DNA of 64,000 nt from Nematostella vectensis (lineage: Eukaryota; Cnidaria; Anthozoa; Actiniaria; Edwardsiidae): NCBI RefSeq assembly GCF_932526225.1, contig NC_064036.1, positions 4,527,501 to 4,591,500 on the forward strand, written 5' to 3'. This document shows, one piece after another, positions 60,191 to 64,000 of this stretch (position 1 is its first letter; every line of letters begins with the position of its first letter). The notes beneath the pieces were generated by a model, which saw only the letters and a list, made by a program, of their open reading frames with translations, was not told the DNA's origin and searched no databases. The position numbers and the translations under genes are program-made.

Positions 60191-61903
60191 TGTCAACTTA
60201 AATAAACCCAGTCAAAAGGAAATTACTCGGTGGTCTTCTTGAGGCCAAGATTCACTAATATCAACTAATCATTTAACAATATTCCACTAAAGTTTCGATC
60301 CCTCGACTCACGATTTTTAGTATCAAACTCGAATTACCAGTCCGAAGAGCATCTTGGTAAAAAAAAGTAAAATCTTACACCGATTTACATTGGTCGATAT
60401 CCATCTCTGATTCAGCCAATAAAAGGGCTTGTAATAAAAAGTTCACGTTGTAGGCTTTAGGAAAGATCTGTAAACATTTTTTAGTCTGTTACGATTTAAA
60501 TACAATACAAAATTGCTTTATTGCAGAATATCATTCCTACAATTTCTCATTAGCATCAGGTACACATATTTTTTTCTTGATCAACGCAAACTGACATCAT
60601 GCAATGTGTAACGAGAGATATTATTGGTAGATGGCCATCTGCTGGTATGAGATCAGCCAATCAGAAGGGCGGTTTTAGGATAAACCTGGGCTGGGACTTG
60701 CTCACTCTCTCTCTTGTCTTGTCAGAGGGTGGCGAGTCGCTTTCATTCCATTTGTCCCTGTATTTGAGCTCCCAAAATCTTCAGGTAATGTCCTTAAATT
60801 TAGCTATAACACCTCCTACTTCCTAATTGATTAGCGTAAGCATCAGGTTTATTGGAGTTGCACTTTTTGGCAAGCTATGATCGAAATTACTTTTCGTGAT
60901 AAATTACACCGACTGTCGATGACAAATTTTGACGATCTGGTTTGCATTCAAACCTCTGGAACTCCCTTTATATAGCATTACATGCCTACAAATAGTTTTT
61001 GATGCTTATGTTATAGGTTAGGTAGCTTGTGTTAGGAGAAAAGTGAAAGCAATGTGATCTTTCCTGCTCATTTCGCCTTTGCTTTACTACTGAGAAGAAA
61101 TCTAATAAATTTTAACTTGGCAAAAACTCTTAAAAGGAATGTACGGATTATTTGATATCTTAAAACAACTGTCGACATTTATATGTAATTATAGAGGTGT
61201 GTATTTTCAAGTTTGAGAATCATGCAACTTTGCATGCACCTTTGTTGACATTGTTTTCCCAGAGGAATAGAAGAATTTCGAAAACAACCAATCACTGATC
61301 CCCTTCTACTAATATACTGTGATGACAAACAAAAACTTACTTAGTCTTACTTAGTTTGAATCTTCTGTCCCTAGTATATATGTAATCTGTTACCTTTAAA
61401 CAAAAACATAATTCTTTACGAAGAAAAGAAAGAAAAATATTCATCACTGTGAAACCCCACTCCCAGGGTGCAGCAGAATGGCATCTCGCTGGACAGCTTT
61501 GTAGGTTGAAGTTAAGAAGAGTTCCATATATTTCCTGTTAACGATAACCTGCTCGATAAAGACAGTTTAGTGGGTCCCAAATTACTAAGGGTGATGGAAA
61601 ATTGCTAGGGCGCTTAGGGAGACAGAGGTGTGTCGTAGACTTGATCTGTATGTTCCCCTTGTTCTAGGCGCGCTGTTGCACTGGCATATGGTTCTGCAGC
61701 GACTATTTAGGCCCTTCAGCCCAACGCTAAAGAATTTGATTGGGCAATCAAATCGATTTGTTCTTTTGAACTGTCGTATGATCTCAACAGCTAGTCCTTC
61801 TAAAGGTGAATATGTAAAGCTTCCTGCTTAAGTTATTAACTTAAAGGAAACTTTTACTGGGAATTAGAAAAAAAGGCTTATGGCTATTAACTTTGTTCTC
61901 TAG
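60191..61903. promoter_or_regulatory. Divergent intergenic region between SPEN and enolase
   Basis: Contains the presumed SPEN promoter (minus) and enolase promoter and 5' UTR (plus). Since the first enolase coding exon starts just after an acceptor at 61903, a non-coding first exon must lie here. A candidate ends at CTTCAG|GTAATG at 60785. No TATA box stands out. Confidence 0.4.
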
Positions 61904-61905
61904 GA

Positions 61906-63753
<1,848 letters not shown>

Positions 63754-63762
63754 GTAACAGGG

Positions 63763-63905
63763 GCGTTGCCAGGGGGTGGCCCAGCTAGCCTCCTCCTAGC
63801 AGCCAAAAATACAGTAAATTTATTAGATATTTTCTTAAATACAGGAGAAAATGCCTTGAAAGGGTCATTTGGCCCCCTGTTAATAATTCTAGCTACACCG
63901 CATTG
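63763..63905. repeat. Dispersed repeat A, copy 2
   Basis: Second copy of the element at 16458-16620, in the enolase intron starting about 10 bases after the exon-4 donor. It keeps CTAGCAGCCAAAAATACAGT and AATGCCTTGAAA. Confidence 0.7.
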
Positions 63906-64000
63906 CAAAACATTAAAACTCAGATAGTAAACAGGATGCAGAATACTGCAAAACTGGTTCTCCATGATAGAACCATAAACCCTATTGAATGGCTGTATGC

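Overview
This is nuclear DNA of an animal. Genes are split by GT-AG introns, introns and spacers are AT-rich and full of minisatellites and small TTAA-flanked or foldback elements, and there are no operons. The gene set (SLC7-type cationic amino acid transporters, a glycine/GABA-receptor-like Cys-loop channel, a hevamine-type chitinase with a CBM14 tail, a compact SPEN, enolase, GAPDH, a U6atac snRNA) fits an anthozoan cnidarian such as Nematostella. The species is inference. Exon models were built by eye from splice sites, codon phase and protein family resemblance.

Layout. 1-630: last exon and 3' UTR of GAPDH (+). 1.4-11.3 kb: a cluster of cationic amino acid transporter exons (-). It has one nearly intronless full gene, one two-exon gene without an obvious terminal exon, and one orphan N-terminal half. 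Exon phases allow shared use of downstream exons. A U6atac snRNA gene (+) with a TATA box sits inside the cluster at 5235-5353. 14.9-15.3 kb: last two exons of an unrecognised cysteine-rich gene (+). 16.0-21.1 kb: seven-exon secreted chitinase (-). 22.8-30.2 kb: complete eight-exon Cys-loop channel gene (-). 30.2-42.2 kb: spacer with no recognisable gene. 42.2-48.2 kb: inverted duplicate of the channel gene (+), now a pseudogene with a deletion, a stop and a frameshift. 50.3-60.2 kb: twelve-exon SPEN gene (-) with four RRMs and a SPOC domain. 61.9 kb to the right edge: first coding exons of enolase (+), divergent from SPEN.

The most unusual theme is a set of minisatellites that begin inside exon ends. 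In the chitinase (exon 5), the channel (exons 4 and 7, in both duplicates) and SPEN (terminal exon), the tandem unit contains the last bases of the exon, and in the internal exons a copy of the 5' splice site. This produces ladders of decoy donors just downstream of the real one. The channel arrays have about 17 and 29 units in the two duplicates.

The genes are independent: glycolysis (GAPDH, enolase), amino acid uptake, chitin degradation, fast anion signalling, nuclear co-repression/RNA binding, and minor-class splicing.
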